6,542 nucleotides of DNA from JBJTIF01 sp046094825 (lineage in GTDB: Bacteria; Actinomycetota; UBA4738; HRBIN12): assembly GCA_046094825.1 (NCBI GenBank), contig JBJTIF010000076.1:1-6542 (forward strand), in the 5' to 3' direction. Positions 1 to 5,310 of this stretch are shown here, in pieces. The notes under the pieces were generated by a model. That model did not search any database, was not told where the DNA came from, and saw nothing but the letters and a program-made list of their open reading frames with translations. The position numbers were made by a program, and so were the translations under genes. Positions within the stretch are counted from its first letter, which is position 1. Each line of letters begins with the position of its first letter.

Positions 1-90
1 GGGCCCCGGCTGGGGGGGCCGGGGGGCCCCCCGGGCCCGCCCGGCGGGGGGGCCGGGGGGCCCCGCCCCCGGCGGCCCCCCGGCCCCGCC
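1..90. repeat. G/C-only low-complexity tract with direct and inverted repeats
   Basis: Ninety bases contain a single non-G/C base (T at 11) and consist of runs of G and C. A 19-base unit, GGGGGGGCCGGGGGGCCCC, occurs exactly at 12-30 and again at 46-64. The 14 bases at 49-62 (and also 15-28) are the reverse complement of 74-87, so 49-87 could fold into an all-G:C stem with an 11-base loop. The 12 bases at 21-32 are a perfect palindrome. No coding potential is visible. The tract lies 3' of the ABC ATPase gene, so a structural terminator is conceivable, but there is no U tract. A window edge made of G/C runs can also be an assembly or sequencing artefact. Confidence 0.7.
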
Positions 91-101
91 GTTCGCATCC
101 C

Positions 102-116
102 CGGGGCGGCGCCCCG
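102..116 (-). terminator. Possible weak terminator hairpin after the ABC operon
   Basis: CGGGGC at 102-107 pairs with GCCCCG at 111-116 around a 3-base loop. It begins 16 bases past the TAG of the ATPase gene on the minus strand. The position suits an operon terminator, but the stem is only 6 bp and no run of U follows, so it is not a canonical intrinsic terminator. It may act with the stronger potential stem at 49-87 or be chance in very G/C-rich DNA. Confidence 0.25.
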
Positions 117-132
117 CGACCCGCCCGCCGCG

Positions 133-885
133 CTACAGGACCGCGTCGAGGAAGCGCCGGGCCTCGCGGTCGGTCGAGGCGAAGAGCTCGTCCGGCGTGC
201 CCTCCTCGCGGATCACGCCCTCGTGGAAGAACGCCATGCGGTTCGCGACCTCGCGGGCGAAGCCCATCTCGTGGGTGACGACCATCATCGTCATGTGGAA
301 CTCCGTGGCGAGCGAGCGCATGACGTTCAGCACCTCGCCGATGAGCTCCGGGTCCAGGGCGGACGTCGGTTCGTCGAACAGCATGACCTCCGGCTCCATC
401 GCGAGCGAGCGGGCGATCGCGACGCGCTGCTGCTGACCTCCGGAGAGACGGATCGGGTGCTCGTCGGCCTTCGCGCCGAGCCCGACGCGGTCGAGGAGCT
501 CGAGGGCGAAGGGCCGCACCTCGTCCGGGTCGCGTCCCTTCACGGTGACGGGGCCCTCCATGACGTTCTCGAGCGCCGTCATGTGCGGGAAGAGGTTGAA
601 CTGCTGGAAGACCATGCCGCAGCGCATCCGGAGCTGCCGGATCTGCTCCATCTTGAAGCGCGTCCGATCTCCGCCCTCGAGACGGATCCCCGACACCTCG
701 ATCGTGCCGGAGGACGGATCCTCGAGGAAGTTCACGCACCGGAGGAGCGTCGACTTCCCCGAGCCGGACCGTCCGAAGATCACGACGACCTCCCCGCGAC
801 CGACCTCCATGCTCACGTCCTTCAGCACCTCGAGGTGCCCGAAGCGCTTCGTGAGGTGCTCGATGCGGACGACGGGCTCGGTCAT
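133..885 (-). CDS. Polar amino acid ABC transporter ATP-binding protein (GlnQ/HisP type)
   Basis: This is the cytoplasmic ATPase that powers the amino acid importer encoded by the two genes upstream. The 250-residue length is normal for the PAAT family. Visible in order: Walker [10 protein letters not shown] (residues 38-46, with Arg where Pro is commoner), Q-loop in FQQFNLFPH (93-101), signature LSGGQQQ (from 148), Walker B VMLFDE (167-172), D-loop SALD (175-178) and switch His205 in VVTHEMGFA. The FQQFNLFPH and THEMGFA segments are typical of glutamine/histidine/arginine importers. The ATG shares its A with the TGA of the permease (TGATG). The only upstream purine-rich site, GAGGCGA, lies 11 bases away, so translation probably depends on coupling to the permease. 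The substrate cannot be read from this subunit. Last gene of the operon, ending in TAG. Confidence 0.96.
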   Translation of the reverse strand: MTEPVVRIEHLTKRFGHLEVLKDVSMEVGRGEVVVIFGRSGSGKSTLLRCVNFLEDPSSGTIEVSGIRLEGGDRTRFKMEQIRQLRMRCGMVFQQFNLFPHMTALENVMEGPVTVKGRDPDEVRPFALELLDRVGLGAKADEHPIRLSGGQQQRVAIARSLAMEPEVMLFDEPTSALDPELIGEVLNVMRSLATEFHMTMMVVTHEMGFAREVANRMAFFHEGVIREEGTPDELFASTDREARRFLDAVL

Positions 886-1802
886 CAGTGCGGGATCGCC
901 TCGACGGGCTCGATCGCGCGGGTGTAGCCCTTCGACAGGCGCTTCTCGAGCCGGCCCTGGAAGTGGCTGAAGATCGCGGTGAGGACCCAGTAGAGGAGCG
1001 CCGCGACGATGTACGCCTCGAGGTTCTTGAACGACGCCTTCCCGACGAGCTGGGAGCGGCGGAAGAGCTCCGCGGTCGCCGCCGAGGCCCCGAGGAAGGA
1101 CACGAGGGCCGTGTCCTTCATCATCGCGATGAACTCGTTGCCGGTCGGCGGGATGATGACCCGGAAGGCCTGCGGGAGCACGACGCGCCGCATCTTCTGG
1201 CGGTACGTCATCCCGAGGGCCTCCGCGGCCTCCCCCTGCCCGTGCCCGACCGCCTGGATGCCGGCGCGGAAGATCTCCGTCATGTACGCCCCGTAGTTCA
1301 GCCCGAGGGCGACGATCCCGGCGACGGCCGCCTCGAGCGTGAGGAAGTCCCGGAGCTGCGGGGGCAGTCCGGGGAACTGCTCCGTGAGGTTGATGCCCAC
1401 CTGCGGGAGGGCGAGGTAGATGAGGAACATCTGGACGATGAGCGGGGTCCCCCGGAAGAACGACGTGTAGAACCCCGCGATCCCGTAGGCGATCGGGTTA
1501 CCCGAGAGTCGGCCGAGCGCGCCGAGGAGGGCGAGGATCACGGCCATCGCGATGCCGGAGACCGCGATGATGAGCGTGTAGCGGAGCCCCCCGAAGATGA
1601 AGAGGAACTTGTCCTGCATCCACGGGAGGTCGAACCGGGCCGCAGCGAAGAAGGCCGCGAGGAGCAGGAGGATCGCTGTCCAGACCGTCGCGAGCTTCAG
1701 GCCGAACGGGACGCGCAGCGCCGCGCGGGCGAATCGCTCGCGTCGACCGCCGTCGTCGGACGCGAGAGGGGGCCGGGTCGCCCCGGCCCCCTCCGTGCCC
1801 AT
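885..1802 (-). CDS. Polar amino acid ABC transporter permease (HisM/GlnP type)
   Basis: This 305-residue inner-membrane channel subunit has hydrophobic spans at roughly residues 37-55, 70-95, 119-135, 155-175 and 264-282. The HisM-family core includes [10 protein letters not shown] (115-124) and the ATPase-docking EAA loop, EAAEALG to VVLP (191-210). It is the only permease in the operon, so the channel is presumably a homodimer. I start it at ATG 1802 because GGGAGG (1811-1816) lies 8 bases upstream; an ATG at 1859 in the same frame would overlap the binding-protein gene by 34 bases and lacks such support. Residues 1-35 are a hydrophilic extension not needed by the family. Codons 4-13 contain a 12-bp perfect hairpin close to the start. 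It lies 23 bases after the binding-protein stop and overlaps the ATPase by one base. Confidence 0.95.
   Translation of the reverse strand: MGTEGAGATRPPLASDDGGRRERFARAALRVPFGLKLATVWTAILLLLAAFFAAARFDLPWMQDKFLFIFGGLRYTLIIAVSGIAMAVILALLGALGRLSGNPIAYGIAGFYTSFFRGTPLIVQMFLIYLALPQVGINLTEQFPGLPPQLRDFLTLEAAVAGIVALGLNYGAYMTEIFRAGIQAVGHGQGEAAEALGMTYRQKMRRVVLPQAFRVIIPPTGNEFIAMMKDTALVSFLGASAATAELFRRSQLVGKASFKNLEAYIVAALLYWVLTAIFSHFQGRLEKRLSKGYTRAIEPVEAIPH
1766..1793 (-). promoter_or_regulatory. Stem-loop at the beginning of the permease message
   Basis: The 12 bases at 1766-1777 (GAGGGGGCCGGG) are the exact reverse complement of 1782-1793, with a 4-base loop (1778-1781). In the mRNA this is bases +10 to +37 of the permease reading frame, within the footprint of an initiating ribosome, and just after the binding-protein gene. 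Known transporter operons often place stem-loops at this junction, which keep binding-protein mRNA stable and lower permease expression. That role is inferred here from position only; the structure itself is seen directly. Confidence 0.5.
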
Positions 1803-1810
1803 GCCGTCGT

Positions 1811-1816
1811 CCTCCC
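1811..1816 (-). promoter_or_regulatory. Ribosome binding site that fixes the permease start
   Basis: Read on the minus strand this is GGGAGG, 8 bases before the ATG at 1802. It separates the true start from the longer in-frame opening at 1859. Confidence 0.75.
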
Positions 1817-1825
1817 GGTGCCCGG

Positions 1826-2740
1826 TTAGACCTGCACCGTGAGGTCGATGCCGTACCACTTCTGCGAGAACGCCGTGAGGGTCCCGTCCATGTGCATCTC
1901 CGCGAGGATGCCGTCCACGGCCTCGAGGAGCGACGCCGGGTCCGCGGTCGCGCTCTTGTCGAGGGCGACCGAGAGCGGCTCGTAGAAGACGGGGTCCCCG
2001 ACGATCTTCGCGGTGGAGCCCGCGTCGATCCAGCCCTGCGCCGTCGTCACCGAGGTGATGACCGCGTCGAGACGGCCGAGGTCGAGGTCCTGGAGGGCGG
2101 TCGTGTCCGTGTCGTAGCCGGAGATCTGCGCGTCATCGATCACGAAGTCGAAGGTGAACCCCTCGATCGCGAGCGACTTGTCGAGGTACGACTCGTACGT
2201 GCATCCCGAGCAGACGCCCACCCGCATCCCATCGAGGTCCGTCGAGAGGTCGGCGACGGTGCTGTCCGCCGGCACGACGACGACCGCGGGGGTGAAGTAG
2301 TACGGCTCGGTGAACCACAGGACCTGCTGGCGCTCGTTCGTCGGGGTCATCGAACCGACGCTCATCTCCCACCGGTCGTTCCAGTTCCCCGCGGTGAGGA
2401 CATCCCAGCTCGGGGCCTCCCACGCGATCTCGACGCCGAGGCGCTTCGCGATCTCGGTCGCGACGTCGATGTCGAAGCCCTCGTACTCGCCCGTCGCGTC
2501 GTTCAGGGACGACTGCGGCGGGTAGGCGGGGTCCGTCGAGACGGTGATCGTGCCCGCCGCGCAGATCTGCGCGAGGAGGTCCGTGCCGGCCGTGTCGACG
2601 GACGCGCACACGCCCTCGGCCGTCGACCCGCCGCCGCTGCCCTCGCCGCCGCTCTCGCCGCCCGATCCGCCGCACGCCGCGGCGACGAGCGCCACGATCG
2701 AGACGGTCGCGAACAGGCGGAGCATCCGGAACCTGCTCAT
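1826..2740 (-). CDS. Polar amino acid ABC transporter substrate-binding lipoprotein (SBP_bac_3 type)
   Basis: This 304-residue protein captures an amino acid outside the membrane and hands it to the permease. Residues 1-22 are a signal peptide ending LVAAA before Cys23, the likely lipid-attachment Cys. A Gly/Ser/Glu tether follows (24-40), then the two-lobed type II binding fold. Family landmarks are DPAYPP (70-75), GFDIDV (88-93), SMTPTNERQQVLWF (130-143, with the Arg137 expected to hold the ligand carboxylate), GRLDAVIT (222-229) and KWYGIDL (294-300). Unusually, the site where relatives usually read VGVQxGT(T/S) is VGVCSGCTYESYL, giving a CxxC at 177/180; a second pair is Cys45/Cys60. AAGGAGG (2748-2754) lies 7 bases before the ATG, so translation should be strong. 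First gene of the operon, behind the promoter at 2800-2829. Exact ligand unknown. Confidence 0.95.
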   Translation of the reverse strand: MSRFRMLRLFATVSIVALVAAACGGSGGESGGEGSGGGSTAEGVCASVDTAGTDLLAQICAAGTITVSTDPAYPPQSSLNDATGEYEGFDIDVATEIAKRLGVEIAWEAPSWDVLTAGNWNDRWEMSVGSMTPTNERQQVLWFTEPYYFTPAVVVVPADSTVADLSTDLDGMRVGVCSGCTYESYLDKSLAIEGFTFDFVIDDAQISGYDTDTTALQDLDLGRLDAVITSVTTAQGWIDAGSTAKIVGDPVFYEPLSVALDKSATADPASLLEAVDGILAEMHMDGTLTAFSQKWYGIDLTVQV

Positions 2741-2747
2741 CCGGTCT

Positions 2748-2754
2748 CCTCCTT
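2748..2754 (-). promoter_or_regulatory. Strong Shine-Dalgarno of the binding-protein gene
   Basis: AAGGAGG on the minus strand with 7-base spacing to the ATG at 2740. It is the closest match to the anti-Shine-Dalgarno consensus among the genes here, in keeping with binding proteins being made in excess over membrane subunits. Confidence 0.8.
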
Positions 2755-2757
2755 CCG

Positions 2758-2779
2758 GGGGACGGGGTAGCCCGGCCCC
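2758..2779 (-). promoter_or_regulatory. Possible leader hairpin before the binding-protein Shine-Dalgarno
   Basis: GGGG (2758-2761) and CGGG (2763-2766) pair with CCCG (2771-2774) and CCCC (2776-2779), with a single mismatch between the two halves and a 4-base loop. It lies in the predicted 5' leader, 4-5 bases upstream of AAGGAGG. It could modulate access to the ribosome binding site or be chance in G/C-rich DNA. No known riboswitch is recognised. Confidence 0.25.
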
Positions 2780-2799
2780 TGCCCTCCGATACGACCGCG

Positions 2800-2829
2800 A
2801 CTATAGGCCGGGTGCTCCGCGACGCACAA
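2800..2829 (-). promoter_or_regulatory. Promoter of the polar amino acid ABC operon
   Basis: On the minus strand a -10 box TATAGT (2800-2805) lies 18 bases from TTGTGC (2824-2829), which keeps the TTG of the -35 consensus. TATAGT differs from TATAAT at one position and is one of the few A/T-rich hexamers in the region. Transcription would start near 2793, giving a leader of about 50 bases to the ATG at 2740. It occupies the 110-base gap between the lipoprotein gene and the operon. No operator repeat is evident. Confidence 0.65.
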
Positions 2830-2850
2830 GGCGAGCGCGGGTCGCGGGGG

Positions 2851-3855
2851 TCACCGCTCCCGCCAGCCCGCGCGCGTGAGACGCACGACGATGACCGGCG
2901 GTTCAGCGGTCGACGCGAGGTCGTAGCGCCGAGCGATCCCCGGGAACGTCGACGGCCAGCCCGCGCGCAGGACGGCCATGAGGAGGTCCGCCGCGTCCGT
3001 CCCCTCGGCGGAGAACGGTGCGGGCGGTCGTCCGACCTGCGCCTGGTAGTCCTGCACGTAGCGGCGGCTGCGGAGGTCGACGCGTTCCGCGAGATCGGTC
3101 GCGCCGGTGACGACGAGGACACCCCGGCCGCCGACGCGCGCGGATGTGGCGAACCCGCCGTCGCGCAGGCCCTCGGCGGCGACGAACGGGAGGTCGGAAA
3201 GGTCGGCGCTCGCTCGCGCCGCGCGGACCTCGACCGCGGGGTCGCCTGCTCCGGTCCACAGGATCGCGGTGCAGCCGACCGCCGAGGTGGGTTCGCGGAC
3301 GACCGCGCCGGCCCCCAGGCGGGCCGGCGCGGTCGTCGCACCGAGCGCGCGGAGCGCGGTGGCGAGCCCGTGGCCGCCCGTGCCGGCGAGGAGGCAGGGT
3401 GCCTCGCCGCCGAGGTCGCGCATCGCGGAGGCGACCGCCTCGTCCCCGGCAGCGAGGGCACGCCACGCCGGCCCCGCCCGTCCACCCGCGAGACTCGCGA
3501 CCGGCATGGTGAGGCGCGCCGCGAGATCCTCGACGACGGCGGCAGGAGTCCCCGGAGCGACGATCGCGGCGTCGGCGGCAGGCGTCGTCCACCCCGCGAG
3601 GTCCTCGGGGACCTCCACCCAGGCGATCGCGGCGTCGACGCCCTCGAGCGCGGCGACCGCGAGCGCGACCTCCGCGCCACGGAAGGCCGCGAGGTACCGC
3701 GCGTCGTACGCGGGTGCCGGGGCGAGGTACGCGATCACGATCGGATCACCGACCGGGGTCGGACCGTCGCCGGGCTCGGGGCCCGGCGCGCACGACCCGG
3801 CGAGCGTCGCGAGCACCGCGACGGCGAGTGCCCGCGCGGCCCGTGACCCCGACAT
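2851..3855 (-). CDS. Lipoprotein resembling a shortened type I (Leu/Ile/Val-type) binding protein
   Basis: Residues 1-21 form a signal peptide (basic MSGSRAAR, then a hydrophobic stretch) ending LAGS before Cys22, the likely lipid-attachment site. A Pro/Gly-rich linker (23-38) follows. The rest looks like a Peripla_BP_6-type fold: an opening strand IVIAYLAP (39-46), YLAAFRGAEVALA (54-66), AAIVAPGTPAAVVEDLA (96-112) followed by MPVASLAGG (117-125), and GTDAADLLMAVLRAG (285-299). At 334 residues it is shorter than typical members, and the stretch between about 82 and 95 seems reduced. I start at ATG 3855 because AGGGGG (3862-3867) lies 6 bases upstream; ATG 3861 abuts that site. The same frame stays open back through the tRNA to 4146, which is not coding. 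It may serve a HAAT transporter such as the one ending at 6240, or be a sensor. It carries a 17-bp internal inverted repeat at 3298-3337. Confidence 0.75.
   Translation of the reverse strand: MSGSRAARALAVAVLATLAGSCAPGPEPGDGPTPVGDPIVIAYLAPAPAYDARYLAAFRGAEVALAVAALEGVDAAIAWVEVPEDLAGWTTPAADAAIVAPGTPAAVVEDLAARLTMPVASLAGGRAGPAWRALAAGDEAVASAMRDLGGEAPCLLAGTGGHGLATALRALGATTAPARLGAGAVVREPTSAVGCTAILWTGAGDPAVEVRAARASADLSDLPFVAAEGLRDGGFATSARVGGRGVLVVTGATDLAERVDLRSRRYVQDYQAQVGRPPAPFSAEGTDAADLLMAVLRAGWPSTFPGIARRYDLASTAEPPVIVVRLTRAGWRER
3298..3337. repeat. 17-bp perfect inverted repeat inside the lipoprotein gene
   Basis: GACGACCGCGCCGGCCC (3298-3314) is the exact reverse complement of 3321-3337, with a 6-base spacer CCAGGC. 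It covers codons for about residues 173-186 of the lipoprotein. An all-but-G:C stem of this length would be very stable in RNA or single-stranded DNA. No other copy was seen in the window. Confidence 0.85.
3768..3788. repeat. 8-bp inverted repeat near the lipoprotein N-terminus
   Basis: CGCCGGGC (3768-3775) is repeated in reverse complement at 3781-3788 with a 5-base loop. It falls in the Pro/Gly-rich linker codons just after the lipid-attachment Cys. Such short G:C stems are expected by chance here, so no function is claimed. Confidence 0.5.
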
Positions 3856-3861
3856 CCGCAT

Positions 3862-3867
3862 CCCCCT
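3862..3867 (-). promoter_or_regulatory. Ribosome binding site that fixes the lipoprotein start
   Basis: AGGGGG on the minus strand, directly before an ATG at 3861 but 6 bases before the ATG at 3855. The spacing favours 3855, which also gives a standard short basic signal-peptide head. Confidence 0.55.
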
Positions 3868-3903
3868 ACCGAGTCCTCGTCGGAGCGCCCATCGGGCCGC
3901 GGC

Positions 3904-3909
3904 TAGGCT
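3904..3909 (+). promoter_or_regulatory. Possible -10 box of the tRNA-Leu gene
   Basis: TAGGCT fits TANNNT and ends 7 bases before the mature tRNA 5' end. No convincing -35 is visible. The flanking GGCTAGGCTACC reads TAGCCT on the other strand, also TANNNT, so the same spot could serve a minus-strand promoter for the lipoprotein gene. Weak evidence in both directions. Confidence 0.25.
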
Positions 3910-3916
3910 ACCTGCG

Positions 3917-4000
3917 GCCGGGATGGTGGAACTGGCAGACACGCGGGACTCAAAATCCCGTGGGCGCAAGCCCGTGAGGGTTCGACCCCCTCTCCCGGCA
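3917..4000 (+). tRNA. tRNA-Leu (anticodon CAA)
   Basis: A complete class II tRNA cloverleaf folds here. The acceptor GCCGGGA (3917-3923) pairs with TCCCGGC (3993-3999), with discriminator A at 4000. The D arm contains GGTGGAACTGGCAGACAC, as in leucine tRNAs. The anticodon stem is CGGGA/TCCCG (3944-3948, 3956-3960) with loop CTCAAAA, putting CAA at 3951-3953, which reads UUG. The long variable arm has stem GGGC/GCCC (3962-3965, 3970-3973) around GCAA. The T arm is GAGGG, loop TTCGACC, CCCTC (3976-3992). The bases after the discriminator are CCG, so CCA is not fully encoded and must be added after transcription. It is the only plus-strand gene in the window. Confidence 0.97.
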
Positions 4001-4007
4001 CCGGAGA

Positions 4008-4085
4008 TCAGCGGCGGTTCGCCAGGTACACGATCCCCGCGATCACGAGGACCACGACGACGATGAGGACCGGGTTCACCGGCAT
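4008..4085 (-). CDS. Small single-span membrane peptide, 25 residues
   Basis: A 25-codon frame from ATG 4085 to TGA 4008 encodes a peptide beginning MPVNP, followed by an uninterrupted hydrophobic stretch of about 16 residues (LIVVVVLVIAGIVYLA), ending ANRR. This is the profile of a one-helix membrane microprotein with a short outside head and a basic inside tail. A strong ribosome binding site AAGGGGAGGAG (about 4094-4104) lies 9-10 bases upstream, which is the main reason to believe it. The frame is open back to 4244, but that part overlaps the oxidase gene and has no hydrophobic or conserved content. It lies 70 bases after the oxidase stop on the same strand and stops 7 bases from the 3' end of the opposing tRNA. 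I do not recognise a family and assign no function. A chance hydrophobic frame remains possible. Confidence 0.5.
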   Translation of the reverse strand: MPVNPVLIVVVVLVIAGIVYLANRR

Positions 4086-4118
4086 CTCGCTCTCTCCTCC
4101 CCTTCCGTCCGATCGTTC

Positions 4119-4157
4119 GACCCCGACCGTATCGAGGCTGGCGCACAGGCCGGGGTC
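4119..4157 (-). other. Inverted repeat at the end of the oxidase gene
   Basis: GACCCCG (4119-4125) is the reverse complement of 4151-4157, which overlaps the oxidase stop codon (4156-4158). The loop is 25 bases and no U tract follows on the minus strand, so this is a poor intrinsic terminator. It could slow transcription between the oxidase and the small membrane peptide, or be chance. Confidence 0.25.
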
Positions 4158-5310
4158 ACACCACGTGCCCCTCGACGACGACCTCCCCCGACGCGAAGCG
4201 CGATGCGGAGAGCCCGGCGATGTCGACGGTCGTCGCACGACCATCGACGACGAGCTCGGCGAGGAGCTTCCCGACGACCGGCGCGTGCTGGAACCCGTGA
4301 CCGCTGAACCCGTTCGCGAGGAGGAACCCCTCGACGCCGGGCGCCGGCCCGAGGATCGGATGACGGTCGGGCGTCATCTCGTAGAGGCCCGCCCACGTGC
4401 GCGCGATGCCCGCGCGCTCGATCGGTGGGAAGACCCGAAGCGCGGTCTCGAGGAGCGGCCCCTCGATGAAGGTCGCGTCCGGCGTGCAGTCGAACGACGC
4501 GCGTTCGCCCGGATCGCCCATCCCCATGAGCACCCCCGGACCCTCCCGGTGGAAGTAGAAGCTCGTCGCCGCGTCGATGACGAGCGTCCGCCGCGTCGGG
4601 GCGCCGGGGAACGCCGACGTCACCACGACGTTGCGCGGCACGGGTTCGAGCGGCAGGGTGACGCCGGCCATCGCCGCGACGACCGCCCCCCAGGGGCCCG
4701 CAGCATCGATGACGATCGGCGCATCGATCGCGCCGGTCGCGGTGCCGACGCCGCGGACGTGGCCGTCGGTCACGCGCACCGACGTCACCTCGACCCCCGT
4801 GCGGAGGTCGGCGCCCGCCCGACGCGCGATCGCCGCGTAGCCCTCCGTGAGCCCGGCGGGGTCGGCGATGCCGTCGAGGGGGCAGTACGTGGCCCCGAGG
4901 AGGCCGTCCCGCGCGACCCCCGGAACGACCGCGGCGGCGGCTTCCCCGTCGAGCTCCTCGACGGGGACGCCGAGGCGTCGCTGGAGAGCCGCAGCGACCG
5001 CGAAGGCCTCGACGTCCTCCGGGCGGCGCAGGAGGAAGAGGTACCCGTCCTGCGCGACGTCGATGGGGACTCCGTGCGCGTCGGAGAACCCGGTGATCAT
5101 CGGCACGCTCGCGAGGGACAGCCGGACGTTGATCTCGCTCGAGAACTGCAGGCGGAAGCCGCCGGCGCACGCGCCCGTCGAACCCGTCGCGAGCCGCGGC
5201 GAGCGTTCGAGGAGGACGACGCGCCCCGCCCCCGCCGCCGCGAGGTGGTACGCGGCGCTCGCGCCGACGATGCCTCCGCCGACGACGACGACGTCCGCGG
5301 TCTCGGTCAC
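4156..5310 (-). CDS. FAD-dependent amine/amino acid oxidoreductase (DAO family, sarcosine oxidase-beta/DadA-like)
   Basis: A 384-residue cytoplasmic flavoenzyme expected to oxidise the C-N bond of an amino acid or N-alkyl amino acid to an imine. The FAD-binding fold opens with VVVVGGGIVGASAAYHLA (residues 7-23, GxGxxG at 11-16) and the ribose-binding acid Glu35 in VVLLERS. STGACAGGFRLQF (44-56) follows, with IDAAGPWG (201-208) in the middle. The C-terminal landmarks are TWAGLYEMTPDRHPILG (305-321) and NGFSGHGFQHAP (333-344). Monomeric sarcosine oxidase anchors flavin at a Cys in the equivalent of AGLYEMT; this protein has Gly308, so that covalent link is not expected. The start is GTG 5310, in a GTGA overlap with the upstream stop; GGAGGG (5317-5322) lies 6 bases before it. 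The frame stays open to 6513 only as a shadow of the neighbouring gene. Length fits the family; the substrate is not readable. Confidence 0.93.
   Translation of the reverse strand: MTETADVVVVGGGIVGASAAYHLAAAGAGRVVLLERSPRLATGSTGACAGGFRLQFSSEINVRLSLASVPMITGFSDAHGVPIDVAQDGYLFLLRRPEDVEAFAVAAALQRRLGVPVEELDGEAAAAVVPGVARDGLLGATYCPLDGIADPAGLTEGYAAIARRAGADLRTGVEVTSVRVTDGHVRGVGTATGAIDAPIVIDAAGPWGAVVAAMAGVTLPLEPVPRNVVVTSAFPGAPTRRTLVIDAATSFYFHREGPGVLMGMGDPGERASFDCTPDATFIEGPLLETALRVFPPIERAGIARTWAGLYEMTPDRHPILGPAPGVEGFLLANGFSGHGFQHAPVVGKLLAELVVDGRATTVDIAGLSASRFASGEVVVEGHVV

Noticed and set aside
888..1829. 313-codon plus-strand frame opposite the permease
   Set aside because: Asp/Glu/Arg-rich shadow; the minus strand encodes a clear membrane permease.
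2620..2680. Simple-sequence repeat of GCC/GCT units
   Set aside because: These are the Gly/Ser/Glu codons of the lipoprotein tether in the binding protein, not a separate repeat element.
2133..3680. 515-codon minus-strand frame spanning the binding-protein and lipoprotein genes
   Set aside because: It crosses the promoter region and two better-supported genes in another frame, and its Arg/Ser/Pro-rich product shows no domain.
2812..3846. 344-codon plus-strand frame opposite the lipoprotein gene
   Set aside because: Its composition is typical of an antisense shadow, it has no motif, and the minus-strand gene has a signal peptide, lipobox and ribosome binding site.
3980..4125. Possible tRNA-linked attachment site: GTTCGACCCC in the tRNA T arm and again near 4115
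   Set aside because: Only 10 bases match, the copies are about 135 bases apart, and no integrase or mobile genes lie between or near them.
3856..4146. In-frame upstream extension of the lipoprotein
   Set aside because: It reads antisense through the tRNA-Leu gene, and the signal peptide begins at 3855.
4111..4160. Possible minus-strand promoter for the small peptide (GTGACC and TACGGT)
   Set aside because: The two hexamers are 22 bases apart, too far for a standard promoter, and the first is a poor match.
4086..4244. Longer version of the small membrane peptide starting at 4244
   Set aside because: The added residues overlap the oxidase gene and are basic and low in motif content. The ribosome binding site supports the ATG at 4085.
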